Assembly (NCBI GenBank): GCA_013152275.1
Contig: JAADGS010000057.1
Location: forward strand, 1-50,659
Source: Actinomycetota bacterium
Lineage (GTDB): Bacteria; Actinomycetota; Acidimicrobiia; Spongiisociales; UBA4744
Length of the DNA stretch: 50,659 nucleotides
Direction of reading: 5' to 3'
The position numbers and the translations under genes were made by a program. A model generated the notes under the pieces. That model worked only from the letters and a program-made list of their open reading frames with translations, had not been told where the DNA came from and made no database searches. Shown piece by piece: positions 1 through 8,084 of the stretch. Positions within the stretch are counted from its first letter, which is position 1, and each line of letters opens with the position of its first letter.

Positions 1-1008
1 GTCGACCACCGCGACCCCCTGGGACGCCGCGACGATCGTCACCGGAACCCGGGTGCCGTCGACGGTCGTCACGAACGGTTGGTTCGCCGCGTCCGAACCG
101 ATCGCCGCGACTGGCACCAACGGCCCAGACGTCACCGGGATCACGACCACCTCGGCACGAAAATCCGTCCTGTCGACCAGGTCCACCCACCGGGCGCACC
201 CCGACCCGCACACCGACCCTCCATCGATCCCGGTCAACAACAGATCCAACTGGCCGAACTCCGGCGACTCCACCGCCCGATCCACCCGAGCGTCCCACAC
301 CCCCTCCGGGAACGTCACCCGAACCTCGGCCGACAGCGGCACCAGGGTCCGCTGCTCGATCGACAACGGAATCCGAAACACCGGATCGTCGGGCACCACC
401 GACACGACCTCCTCCCCGCCGCTCAGACGCGCCCCCACCTCCAACACCTCGGCGAACACGACCCGCACCGGCAAGACAGGTACGAACACGACGTCACCGG
501 CCCGCACCACACCATCCGCCGCCACCCCCAACGACGACTGCCACACCTTCACCGCATCGCGGGTCGAGCGGCCGAACACCCCGTCCGGTTCCACCGACAA
601 CAACCCCAACCCGACAAGCAGACCCTGCAACTGGGCCACATCCGGCCCCACCGCCTTCAACGACAGATCGCGAAACGCCGGCACCGACCCTTGCGCGATC
701 ACCACCGGACGCAAATCCACCGTATACAACACATCGCCCGACGACACCGCACCGCCCACCCTCACCGGCATCGACGTCACCACACCCGACGCCCCATTAC
801 GACCAACCGGAGTCAAATCCCACTCCGCGACCGCGGTAAACGTCAACGACCGGCCAACCTCACCCTCCCCCACCGCATAGGTCACAGCCTCGGCCCCCGT
901 CAACGGATTCCCCGGCGGAACCAACGCCCTCCGGCCCGCCCAAAACCCCACCGCACCGACACCCACGATCGCCACCGCAACCCACAGCGCAACCCATCGA
1001 CGCTTCAT
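1..1008 (-). CDS. Peptidoglycan-binding, membrane-fusion-like protein (3' end outside window)
   Basis: This gene reads leftwards off the window edge, so only its first 336 residues are visible. The start ATG at 1008 follows an AGGAAGG ribosome site. Residues 4-24 form one membrane anchor. Residues about 115-170 match a PG_binding_1 repeat (the QLQ..L..LG......DG.FG..T..AV..WQ pattern). The flanking beta-rich segments resemble the periplasmic adaptor (HlyD/MacA) fold, with paired 'V..G..V..GD.LY' half-motifs. Adaptors of this kind normally serve an ABC exporter, which would lie beyond the left edge. The role is inferred; the PG-binding motif and anchor are seen directly. It is third in a co-directional group with the two genes at 1210-2228. 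Confidence 0.7.
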   Translation of the reverse strand, partial: MKRRWVALWVAVAIVGVGAVGFWAGRRALVPPGNPLTGAEAVTYAVGEGEVGRSLTFTAVAEWDLTPVGRNGASGVVTSMPVRVGGAVSSGDVLYTVDLRPVVIAQGSVPAFRDLSLKAVGPDVAQLQGLLVGLGLLSVEPDGVFGRSTRDAVKVWQSSLGVAADGVVRAGDVVFVPVLPVRVVFAEVLEVGARLSGGEEVVSVVPDDPVFRIPLSIEQRTLVPLSAEVRVTFPEGVWDARVDRAVESPEFGQLDLLLTGIDGGSVCGSGCARWVDLVDRTDFRAEVVVIPVTSGPLVPVAAIGSDAANQPFVTTVDGTRVPVTIVAASQGVAVVD

Positions 1009-1209
1009 CACACCTTCCTCATCACACCAGACACCACCGGTGAAGCCGGCCGGGCTCCCCGGAGACCTCCAACGGCACGCTTCCGGGTGGACTCCGACCG
1101 TACGACGATTGAGGATGACGTCCCAGCCGGAGCCCACCACATGACACAGCCCGTCGAACATCGACCCGCCACTCCACACACTCCAGTTTGTGTGCGTCGC
1201 CAGGCCGGT

Positions 1210-1893
1210 TCACGGTTGGGGACATAGCTCTTGGATTCTGTACCAGTCCGCTTGACTCATTCTCGGAACCGAGTTGTACGCAGTCCAGATGTCCTGACCG
1301 CCCATGTAGCTGTCGATGAACGTATCCAGTGACGGTGGATCGTCGACCGTGTACCCCTCGGCTTCAAGGCACGCCTTGGTGTCGACCTGTTGGTAATAGA
1401 ACTCGGTGACCTGCTCCTCCGTCATCGGTTCGGACGGTGGGATATGCAGCCCCGCCCAGCAGGCAGAGACCACCGCCAGAGCCATGTTTTGCTGGTCGAG
1501 CACGACCTGGTTGTAACCGATCCCGTTACCCGGGGGGATGACGGTCACCGGATACCCTTGGTCGTTGGCGCACTGCACCTCCAGCGCAGTGACCTCGACC
1601 CAGTCGACGTCATAGTACGAAACACCTGAGAAGTCTCCGTACCCGGTGATCGGATCCAGCGTCGGTATCGGCAACACATCGGCAAAAGGCACACCCGAAT
1701 CCCCATAATCGCTCAAGACGCCGGCACTGGTCGTGCCTGTCACCGTCGGAGACGTCTCCGTCACCGCAGTCGTCGTGGAGGCGCTCGACGACGTGGGTGA
1801 TGCTGCGTCACCGGGGGTGCACCCGGCCAGCATCACCAACAGCACCACACCCCCGACCCACAGTCTCAATCTAGTTTCTGTGCAGCGAACCAT
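1210..1893 (-). CDS. Lipoprotein of unknown function
   Basis: I do not recognise the family. The start at 1893 was chosen because an AAGG site precedes it and because it places a lipoprotein signal at the N-terminus: basic residues, a hydrophobic run, and the lipobox LAGC with Cys about residue 25. A Ser/Thr-rich linker (about residues 30-58) follows, as in many actinobacterial lipoproteins. The mature part of about 165 residues is acidic and has four cysteines that could pair. It lies 8 bp downstream of the secreted protein at 1902-2228 and upstream of the membrane-fusion-like gene, so the three may be one operon. Confidence 0.75.
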   Translation of the reverse strand: MVRCTETRLRLWVGGVVLLVMLAGCTPGDAASPTSSSASTTTAVTETSPTVTGTTSAGVLSDYGDSGVPFADVLPIPTLDPITGYGDFSGVSYYDVDWVEVTALEVQCANDQGYPVTVIPPGNGIGYNQVVLDQQNMALAVVSACWAGLHIPPSEPMTEEQVTEFYYQQVDTKACLEAEGYTVDDPPSLDTFIDSYMGGQDIWTAYNSVPRMSQADWYRIQELCPQP

Positions 1894-1901
1894 GTGACCT
1901 T

Positions 1902-2228
1902 CTAGCTGATGTCCGTGCACCAGCCGTGCGTATCGTTGTCATACAGCACGCCACCGAACTCATAGACGACCCAGTCGAAGGCAAAAGCATTCCCAATCGA
2001 CTGGTGGGTCCTCACAGTCGAGCCGTCGTTCCAACTCCCTCTGACACCTCCATACGGGTCGGCTTGATAGTGCTGGACCTGTCCTGACGACCTCGACTGG
2101 ATACCAGCGATGTAGGTACCGCAGTCCTGGTGGCCCTGCTTCTCAAGCGTCTGGATTGTTGCCCCAGCAGGCAATGCTGCCATCGCAGCCAACACGACAA
2201 CCAGTACGAGGACAGTGATTCGCTTCAT
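1902..2228 (-). CDS. Small secreted protein, unknown
   Basis: This 108-residue protein has a clear Sec signal (basic MKR, a hydrophobic run of about 16 residues, probable cleavage after PAGA near residue 23). The exported part of about 85 residues has two cysteines and is rich in Gly, Tyr and Trp. A GGGGAG ribosome site precedes the ATG at 2228. The reading frame stays open far upstream, but those residues lack protein character and the signal peptide fixes this start. Some of its features (HQDCGTYI, a WNDGSTVRTHQS stretch) recall small lactococcin-972-like or LamG-free secreted proteins, but I cannot assign it. It is the first gene of the leftward group. Confidence 0.7.
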   Translation of the reverse strand: MKRITVLVLVVVLAAMAALPAGATIQTLEKQGHQDCGTYIAGIQSRSSGQVQHYQADPYGGVRGSWNDGSTVRTHQSIGNAFAFDWVVYEFGGVLYDNDTHGWCTDIS

Positions 2229-3041
2229 CTTGCGAACTCCCCTTTCCTGGATCTCACACCTCTCACTGTATGTATTCGCGAAAGAGCCGTCCTCTGTTCC
2301 CAAAGAGTGGAGATTCGGGCGCAAGGTTCCCGAACCGACGCAAGAATCTTCGTGCTGTCCTGGTTGCCCGCCGCTTCCGACTCCTGTCCGTATTCTGTCC
2401 GTCAGAGGAACAGGAATGGGCGAGAATCGACGGGCATTGACCGGTGGGTGAATGTCCAGGTCGCGGCAGGTTCTTGGGTCATTCCTCCTGGTCATCGGAA
2501 CCCGCCGTGTCAGGCGTATGACCTGTTGGTCGCAGGTTTGAGTCCTGCCGGGCTCACAACATGCGCCCAGGGAACCATGAGGAGAACCCCCGGACCAGGT
2601 GGTTCTTGTCGAGGATACCGGAGCTATCTGGCCTTGATATTCGCGGGGCGAACGATCCGAGCGACCCAGCTGTGCTCGGGTCGAGGCTTGGTGCATGGTC
2701 CACGCGGATCCAAGCCCGATCTGGTGCCGCGCCAGCCAACGTTCGGAGTGTCGATGGCGAGGCAGGGGCGTTGCTCACAAGGCCCTACAACGAAGGCACA
2801 CCTATGAGTGCGCCGAGGCGGAGAATGCAGTGAGCGGCGTTCCTGGCCGCCAGAACGGCGCCAAGGCTGCCTGACGGGGTGCTAGCTCGGCTCAGAGCCG
2901 CACAGAGTACACTGCCATTTGTGCTCCATTTGTGCTGAGATGTTGAGAAACGTCGACAAAGGCCAGGTGGCGATGCGAAGTGTCACGAACGGGAAGCCCC
3001 AGCTAACGGGGCCAGAATAGCCTCCCACGCAGGGGTTTCGT
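2229..3041. other. Non-coding stretch with a tRNA-like 3' half
   Basis: I see no convincing gene in these 813 bases; open frames on both strands lack ribosome sites and known motifs. Two details stand out. Positions 2510-2557 resemble the 3' half of a tRNA: a 4-bp anticodon-like stem, a 5-base variable loop, a perfect GCAGG/CCTGC T-arm and an acceptor-like end, but no matching 5' half. Positions 2915-2936 hold two tandem copies of CCATTTGTGCT. Together with the tRNA genes just to the right, this could be a scar of past integration at a tRNA gene. Confidence 0.4.
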
Positions 3042-3117
3042 TGGTGGCCAGGGGCAGAATCGAACTGCCGACCCCAGGTTTTTCAGACCTGTGCTCTTCC
3101 TACTGAGCTACCTGGCC
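3042..3117 (-). tRNA. tRNA-Phe (GAA)
   Basis: The cloverleaf is complete: acceptor GGCCAGG pairs with CCTGGCC, the D-arm has AGCTCAGT...GAGC, the anticodon stem is CAGGT/ACCTG with loop CTGAAAA giving anticodon GAA, and the T-loop is TTCGATT. The CCA end is encoded (3042-3044). It lies 8 bases downstream of tRNA-Asp in the same direction, so both are likely cut from one transcript. Confidence 0.97.
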
Positions 3118-3125
3118 GAGCAGGT

Positions 3126-3203
3126 TGGCGGGGACGACGGGATTTGAACCCGCGACCTCCGGCTTGACAGGCCGGCGTGAACTCCAGGCTTCACCACGCC
3201 CCC
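3126..3203 (-). tRNA. tRNA-Asp (GTC)
   Basis: Acceptor GGGGGCG pairs with CGTCCCC (one G-U pair). The anticodon stem CCGGC/GCCGG encloses CTGTCAA, giving anticodon GTC. The T-arm is CGGGTTCAAATCCCG and an encoded CCA follows (3126-3128). It is the upstream member of an Asp-Phe pair, an arrangement common in Actinomycetota. Confidence 0.97.
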
Positions 3204-3271
3204 AAGACCGCTCCACGGCGCAGCCGTGTAGACGGCGGCAGTATAGGGGGTCTGGAACCCGCCCGGGTTCG

Positions 3272-4288
3272 TCAGCCATGCCGCAGCAGAATCTTGCCGA
3301 ACTGGTCATTGCCCTGCATGCGGCCCAGAGCCGTGGGGAGATCGTCGAAGGCGAAGACGGAATCGACGAGGACCGGCACCTGTCCTGTGGCGACGAGGCG
3401 TGTTGTCGACGCGAACTCACCGAAGTCGTACATGGTCGACCCGATGATCTCGAGCTGTTTGAAGAACAACCTCGGAACGGTGAGTTCCACGGTCGTTCCT
3501 CCCGTTGCTCCACACGTGACGAGACGGCCGCCCTTCTCGAGGGAGCGAACAGAGGTGTCCCACGTCGGTTTGCCGACGTTCTCGAGCACGACATCGGCAC
3601 CGGCACCGGTAGCTGCTTTGAGGGCGCGGTCGTAACCCTCGTCGGAGAGGAACCCACCGTCCGCTCCCAGCGAGATCGCCTTCTCGATCTTCTCGGCATT
3701 CCGAGAAGTGACGAACACGGTCGCTCCCATCGCCTTGCCGATGAGCATCCCGGCGCTCGACACGCCGCCTCCGACGCCGATCACCAGCAGCACCTCACCG
3801 GCCTGAAGACGAGCCCTGCGCAGCATGCGGTACGCGGTCCCGTAGGCGAGACCGTACGCGCCCGCCTCCTCCCAGCTCAGTGACGAAGGTTTCGCCGTGA
3901 CGTTTCGGGCCGGGGCGACGACCTGTTCTGCGAAGGTCCCCCAGCGGTGCTCCCCGAGGATCTGATACGCATCACAGAATGGCGTATTCCCGCGCAGGCA
4001 CGCCGCACAGTGTCCGCAGGAGACCGACGGATTGACGATGACTTCATCGCCGATGGCCAATCCGGCGACATCTGCTCCGATGGCATCGACGACGCCTGCA
4101 CCGTCCGCGCCGGCGACGTGGGGGAGCGGGGGTTTCGGCATCCCCATGGACGACCAGATATCGAGGTGGTTGAGGGCCGATGTCTTCAGGTGAACTCGGA
4201 CCTCCCCGGGGCCAGGGCTGGGGGTCTGGACGTCCTCGAGTGTGAAGGAATCCGGTCCATCGATGTCGTGAAGGAGCCATGCTTTCAT
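3272..4288 (-). CDS. Zinc-binding medium-chain dehydrogenase/quinone reductase
   Basis: The 338-residue product belongs to the MDR superfamily (GroES-like N-terminal domain, then a Rossmann domain). The structural zinc lobe is present as C-x2-C-x2-C-x7-C in CGHCAACLRGNTPFC. The cofactor fold shows the glycine run VIGVGGGVSSAG, and the RNAEKIEKA helix after beta-2 suggests NADP(H). The family oxidises alcohols or reduces quinones and enones; the substrate cannot be read from sequence. The start at 4288 was chosen because it aligns with family N-termini (MKAWLLHDIDGP) and because TACGCT lies 7 bases upstream, consistent with a leaderless message. The frame remains open upstream without protein-like character. 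Confidence 0.85.
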   Translation of the reverse strand: MKAWLLHDIDGPDSFTLEDVQTPSPGPGEVRVHLKTSALNHLDIWSSMGMPKPPLPHVAGADGAGVVDAIGADVAGLAIGDEVIVNPSVSCGHCAACLRGNTPFCDAYQILGEHRWGTFAEQVVAPARNVTAKPSSLSWEEAGAYGLAYGTAYRMLRRARLQAGEVLLVIGVGGGVSSAGMLIGKAMGATVFVTSRNAEKIEKAISLGADGGFLSDEGYDRALKAATGAGADVVLENVGKPTWDTSVRSLEKGGRLVTCGATGGTTVELTVPRLFFKQLEIIGSTMYDFGEFASTTRLVATGQVPVLVDSVFAFDDLPTALGRMQGNDQFGKILLRHG

Positions 4289-4419
4289 GACAAGCAGCGT
4301 AGTAGCGGCCTGTTCCCGGGGTCGGGTCCAGAGTCCCTCGATCACTTTGCGAGGTCACTGAACCTCGTGTGTGAGACATGTCGGCGGCTGTGGTCGGCAG
4401 GCTGGTGGGCGGCTCGTCC

Positions 4420-4812
4420 TCAGAGTGCTGCGAGCGCCTCGGCGAACTCGGTCGGGAACCGGGTCGGCCTGCCGTCGAGGTCGGTGACCGCCGCGCGGAT
4501 CTCGAGCGTGGCGATCAACGTGTCATCTCGGAACATCCGCTGCTGCCACATGGACGAAGCGCGCCTTCGTTCTTTCACGGCCGTCTCGATCCGGAGCGTG
4601 TCACCGCCGACGGCCGGGACGAGGAACCGGGCGTCGGCCTCGACGACCACCACATGGATCCCCACTGCCGACATCTGATCCATGGCGAGCCCCACCGATT
4701 CGAGTGCCTCGATGCGTGCGGTCTCGAAGTAGCCGAAGTACGCGGTGTGGTTCACGTGGCTGTAGGGATCCAGTTCGTAGAAGCGAACTTTGAGGGTCGT
4801 CGTGTGTGCCAT
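4420..4812 (-). CDS. Acyl-CoA thioesterase (4-HBT / YbgC-like)
   Basis: This 130-residue hot-dog fold protein carries the YbgC/FadM signature RFYELDPYSHVNHTAYFGYFETAR, with Asp15 as the likely catalytic acid. Relatives hydrolyse acyl-CoA thioesters in the cytosol. The start ATG at 4812 has TAGCCT 8 bases upstream and no ribosome site, so it may be leaderless. It is divergent from the methyltransferase-like gene at 4879, with only 66 bases between their start codons. Confidence 0.85.
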   Translation of the reverse strand: MAHTTTLKVRFYELDPYSHVNHTAYFGYFETARIEALESVGLAMDQMSAVGIHVVVVEADARFLVPAVGGDTLRIETAVKERRRASSMWQQRMFRDDTLIATLEIRAAVTDLDGRPTRFPTEFAEALAAL

Positions 4813-4878
4813 GAGTGGACAGGCTACTGCAGGCGTTCCCACGTGGGCGTAGCATTGCGCCGGGAGAGGAGACTCCAG

Positions 4879-5481
4879 ATGCTGCCGTGGCTCAACGTTG
4901 CGGTGATGGTCGGCGCCACGATCTTGACGTTCGTCTTCTATGTGGCGAGCGTCCGGCCGGCGGCGCTGTCGCGACGGATCGGTGCCGAAGCCGCCTATCG
5001 GACGTGCACGCGGTTCCGGGTCCTCTCCGCGGTGATGATGACGGTCGTCGGGATCAACTACGTGGTGTATGCGTTCTTCCCGTTGCCGTGGTCGTTCCCG
5101 AAGACGTTTCCCTGGCCCTACTGGGTGTCCGCGCTGATCGCCGTCGTTATCGCCATTCCTTCGGGCATCGTGTTCGCCCGCGGGATGAAGGACGCCGGCG
5201 AGGAGACCATGGTTCTCAAGGAACAGCACACCATGTACGGCGGAATCTACGAGAAGATCAGGCATCCACAGGCCGCGGGCGAGGTCTGGTACTGGTGGGT
5301 GATCGCCTTCCTGTGCCACTCACCCTTCCTGGCGATCTACTCGTTCGTGTGGCTTCCGCTGTTCCATCTCATGTCGCGGGCGGAGGAGCGTGATCTGTTG
5401 ATCAGATACGGGGACGACTACCGGGCCTACAGGGAACGCACGGGCATGTATCTCCCAAGACGGGCGCACACCGGCTCATAG
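4879..5481 (+). CDS. Membrane isoprenylcysteine/phospholipid methyltransferase-like protein
   Basis: The 200-residue product has about five hydrophobic segments and ends with the ICMT/PEMT-type SAM-binding region: EKIRHPQAAGEVWYW (about residues 125-139), then AEERDLLIRYGDDYRAYRERTG near the C-terminus. The His-Pro and Glu-Glu pairs in these blocks are the family hallmarks. Relatives methylate lipids or small membrane substrates; the substrate is unknown here. GGAGAGGAG lies about 8 bases before ATG 4879. Its stop overlaps the convergent ABC ATPase gene by 6 bases. Confidence 0.75.
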   Translation: MLPWLNVAVMVGATILTFVFYVASVRPAALSRRIGAEAAYRTCTRFRVLSAVMMTVVGINYVVYAFFPLPWSFPKTFPWPYWVSALIAVVIAIPSGIVFARGMKDAGEETMVLKEQHTMYGGIYEKIRHPQAAGEVWYWWVIAFLCHSPFLAIYSFVWLPLFHLMSRAEERDLLIRYGDDYRAYRERTGMYLPRRAHTGS

Positions 5482-6459
5482 GCCGACGACTCCGTCGGGG
5501 TCGATGCGGAAACGGATCGATGTGCCGGGCTCCTCGGCGTGGTCGAGGTCGGCCTGGAGGATCGTCCCGTCGGGCATTTCGAGGTGGGTCGTGTAGTGGC
5601 CTCCCCGGAAGCTGCGTTGCGCGACGACGGCTTCGAGCGGACCGTTCTCCGTGATGGCGTCCTGTCTGATGATCACCTGGTGTGGGCCGTCGGAGACTCC
5701 CGGGGCTTCGAACGTGCCCCACGGTGCAGTGGCGATCCCGCCGGACACGTTGACCGTGACCACGTTGGCGAATCCGAGGAACCGGGCCACCCATGCGTCC
5801 ACCGGTGCTCGCCACACCTGCTCGGGAGTACCGGCTTGGGCAACCGTGCCGTCTCGTAGGATGACGATCCAGTCGGCGATCCCGAATGCCTCCTCCTGGT
5901 CGTGGGTGACGTAGATCGCGGTGATGTTGTGAGTCACGAAGAGGTCTCTGAGCTCTGGAACGATCCGCTCTCTCAACGTCCGGTCGAGGGATCCGACGGG
6001 TTCGTCGAGCATCAGGACCTTGGGTTCGGGTGCGAGCGAACGAGCCAGGGCCACACGCTGCTGCTCACCGCCGGAGAGATGCCCGACGCCCCGATCTTCG
6101 TACCCTGCCAGCCCCACCCAGCGAAGCACCTCCGCGACTCTGCGGTCCACGTCGGGGCGGTCTTCGATGCCGAAGGCGACGTTTGCGCCGACGGTCATAT
6201 GCGGAAACAGGGCGTAGTCCTGGAACATCAGTCCGAAGCCTCGGGCATGTGGTGGTGTGTGGTCGAGTGGCTCTCCGTTCCAGGCGATGGATCCGGAGTC
6301 GGGGCGTTGCAGGCCGGCGATGGTTCGCAGTAGCGTCGTCTTTCCACTTCCGCTGGGACCGAGGATCGCGACGACCGTTCCGTCCGTCACGGTCAGGTTC
6401 ACATCGTGGAGGAATGGCACTCCTGCGAAGGAGACGGCGAGGTCCTTCACTTCGAGCAT
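5476..6459 (-). CDS. thiQ: Thiamine ABC transporter ATPase
   Basis: A 327-residue ABC ATPase with Walker A GPSGSGKTT (about residues 34-42), Q-loop FQDYALFPH, signature LSGGEQQRVALARSL, Walker B VLMLDEP and the H-loop VTHDQEEA. A C-terminal extension of about 100 residues looks like a TOBE-type regulatory domain, making it longer than enterobacterial ThiQ. It would energise import through the permease gene, whose stop codon overlaps this start as ATGA. Assignment to thiamine rests on the TPP riboswitch and the binding protein at the head of the operon, since close relatives serve iron or sulfate. Confidence 0.85.
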   Translation of the reverse strand: MLEVKDLAVSFAGVPFLHDVNLTVTDGTVVAILGPSGSGKTTLLRTIAGLQRPDSGSIAWNGEPLDHTPPHARGFGLMFQDYALFPHMTVGANVAFGIEDRPDVDRRVAEVLRWVGLAGYEDRGVGHLSGGEQQRVALARSLAPEPKVLMLDEPVGSLDRTLRERIVPELRDLFVTHNITAIYVTHDQEEAFGIADWIVILRDGTVAQAGTPEQVWRAPVDAWVARFLGFANVVTVNVSGGIATAPWGTFEAPGVSDGPHQVIIRQDAITENGPLEAVVAQRSFRGGHYTTHLEMPDGTILQADLDHAEEPGTSIRFRIDPDGVVGL

Positions 6460-8084
6460 CAGAAATCACCCAACTCGCCGAACCGGAACCGCTCGATGAG
6501 GAGTATCGAGAGTGCGGTGAGCACCATGAGCACCGTTGCGAGTGCCAGCGCCTGATCGAGGGTGCCCGGTCGTCCGAGCAGACGGAAGATCGCGATCGGC
6601 AGCGTGGGCGTCGCCGGCCGGGCAATGAAACTCGTGGCGCCGAACTCTCCGAGGGATATGGCGAACGCGAACCCTGCGCCGACCAGTCCGGCGCGAAACA
6701 CCATCGGGAGGTCGATCCGTCGCCACACGCGGGAGGGGGGAGCGCCGAGCATTGCCGCAGCTTCGCGCAGCTTCTCCTTCACGGACCGCATTACCGGGAC
6801 GGCGGTTCGCACGACGAACGGGATTGCGACGAGCGCGTGGGCGATCGGTATCAGCACCGGTGAGGTCCTCAGGTCGACCGGTCGTCCGAGCGCCACGAGG
6901 AAACCGAACCCGATCGTCACCGCGGACGTGCCGAGGGGGAGCATCAGCAGCACGTCGAAGGCTCTGGAGAGAAGACCCGTCCGGTAGGCGACGATTGCCG
7001 CAGCCGCCATGCCGACGGTCACGGCAATCACGGTCGCCGCGAAGGCGAAGAGGATCGAGTTCCGGATGGCTTCCACCGGTGGGACGAAGAGGGCGGAGGT
7101 CGGTGTGGCGAGGGATCGGTAGGCGGCGAGCCCGAACCCGGCGTCGGTCCGCAGGGAGCGTTCGATGAGTACCGCCAGGGGGGTTCCGAGGAAGAGACCG
7201 GTGAAGCCAAGGGTGATACCGACGATGGCCCGGTCGCGCAACGTCCTGGGTGTCCGTGAGACTTCCTGTGCCGGGCGCAGCGGCAGTTCGATCATGCGCC
7301 GCTGTTGGTAGCGCGAGTACGCGAACAGGATCGACGTGACGCCGACGAGTTGAATCACGGCGAGTGCACTCGCGATCGGCAACTGCAGATAGGAGATCGT
7401 CTGGCGCCAGATCTCGACTTCGATCGTGGCGAAGCGAAGACCTCCGAGGATGAGGATCACTCCGAAGGACGTGAAGGTGAACAGGAACACGATCGATCCT
7501 GCCGCCGCCAGTGCAGGGCGGAGCAGCGGCAGTGTGACGGTGCGGAACGTGCGCCAGCGTCCCGCGCCCAGCATTCGTGCCGCCTCTTCGAGTCGAGGAT
7601 CGAGATTCGCCCAGAACCCGCCGACGGTGCGCACGACGATGGCGTAGTTGAAGAAGACATGGGCGATGAGGATGAGCCACACGGTGCCGCTGAGATCGAT
7701 CAGTCCGGTCGGTCCGAGGAGTGCCAGAAAGGCCGTGCCGACGACCACGGTCGGGAGTACGAACGGAACGGTGATTGCTGCACGAAGCAGGTTCTTACCG
7801 GGGAACCGGTACCGCGCGAACACGTATGCGGTCGGCAACGCGACGACCAGTGTGAGCAGCATGGATGCGGTCGCCTGCCACACGGTGAACCAGATGGCAT
7901 TTCGCAGGGTGCCGCGGCGGAACACGTCGGCGAAAGGCGTCAGGTCGACGCGCCCCGCCTGGAGGAGACTCTTGGAGAGAATCGCTCCAAGCGGGTACGC
8001 GAAGAAGTAGCCAAGGAAGACGAGAGGGAGTACGACGAGGATGACGCCGCCGACACGCTCTCGTAGTCTGGCCGGGGTTCTCAC
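6459..8084 (-). CDS. thiP: Thiamine ABC transporter permease (fused double unit)
   Basis: This 541-residue protein has two tandem permease halves, about a dozen hydrophobic segments in all. Each half has an EAA loop: EEAARMLGAGRWRTFRTVTLP in the first and REAAAMLGAPPSRVWRRIDLP in the second. The length matches ThiP (about 536 residues in E. coli). The start is GTG at 8084, overlapping the stop of the binding-protein gene as GTGA. The frame stays open upstream, but that part is antisense-like and lacks membrane segments. It forms the membrane channel, with one ATPase presumably acting as a dimer. Confidence 0.87.
   Translation of the reverse strand: MRTPARLRERVGGVILVVLPLVFLGYFFAYPLGAILSKSLLQAGRVDLTPFADVFRRGTLRNAIWFTVWQATASMLLTLVVALPTAYVFARYRFPGKNLLRAAITVPFVLPTVVVGTAFLALLGPTGLIDLSGTVWLILIAHVFFNYAIVVRTVGGFWANLDPRLEEAARMLGAGRWRTFRTVTLPLLRPALAAAGSIVFLFTFTSFGVILILGGLRFATIEVEIWRQTISYLQLPIASALAVIQLVGVTSILFAYSRYQQRRMIELPLRPAQEVSRTPRTLRDRAIVGITLGFTGLFLGTPLAVLIERSLRTDAGFGLAAYRSLATPTSALFVPPVEAIRNSILFAFAATVIAVTVGMAAAAIVAYRTGLLSRAFDVLLMLPLGTSAVTIGFGFLVALGRPVDLRTSPVLIPIAHALVAIPFVVRTAVPVMRSVKEKLREAAAMLGAPPSRVWRRIDLPMVFRAGLVGAGFAFAISLGEFGATSFIARPATPTLPIAIFRLLGRPGTLDQALALATVLMVLTALSILLIERFRFGELGDF

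Noticed and set aside
53-1227. Long open frames on the plus strand opposite the peptidoglycan-binding gene
   Set aside because: They are Thr/Pro/Arg/His-rich antisense translations with no ribosome site or motif; the minus strand encodes a clear PG-binding domain.
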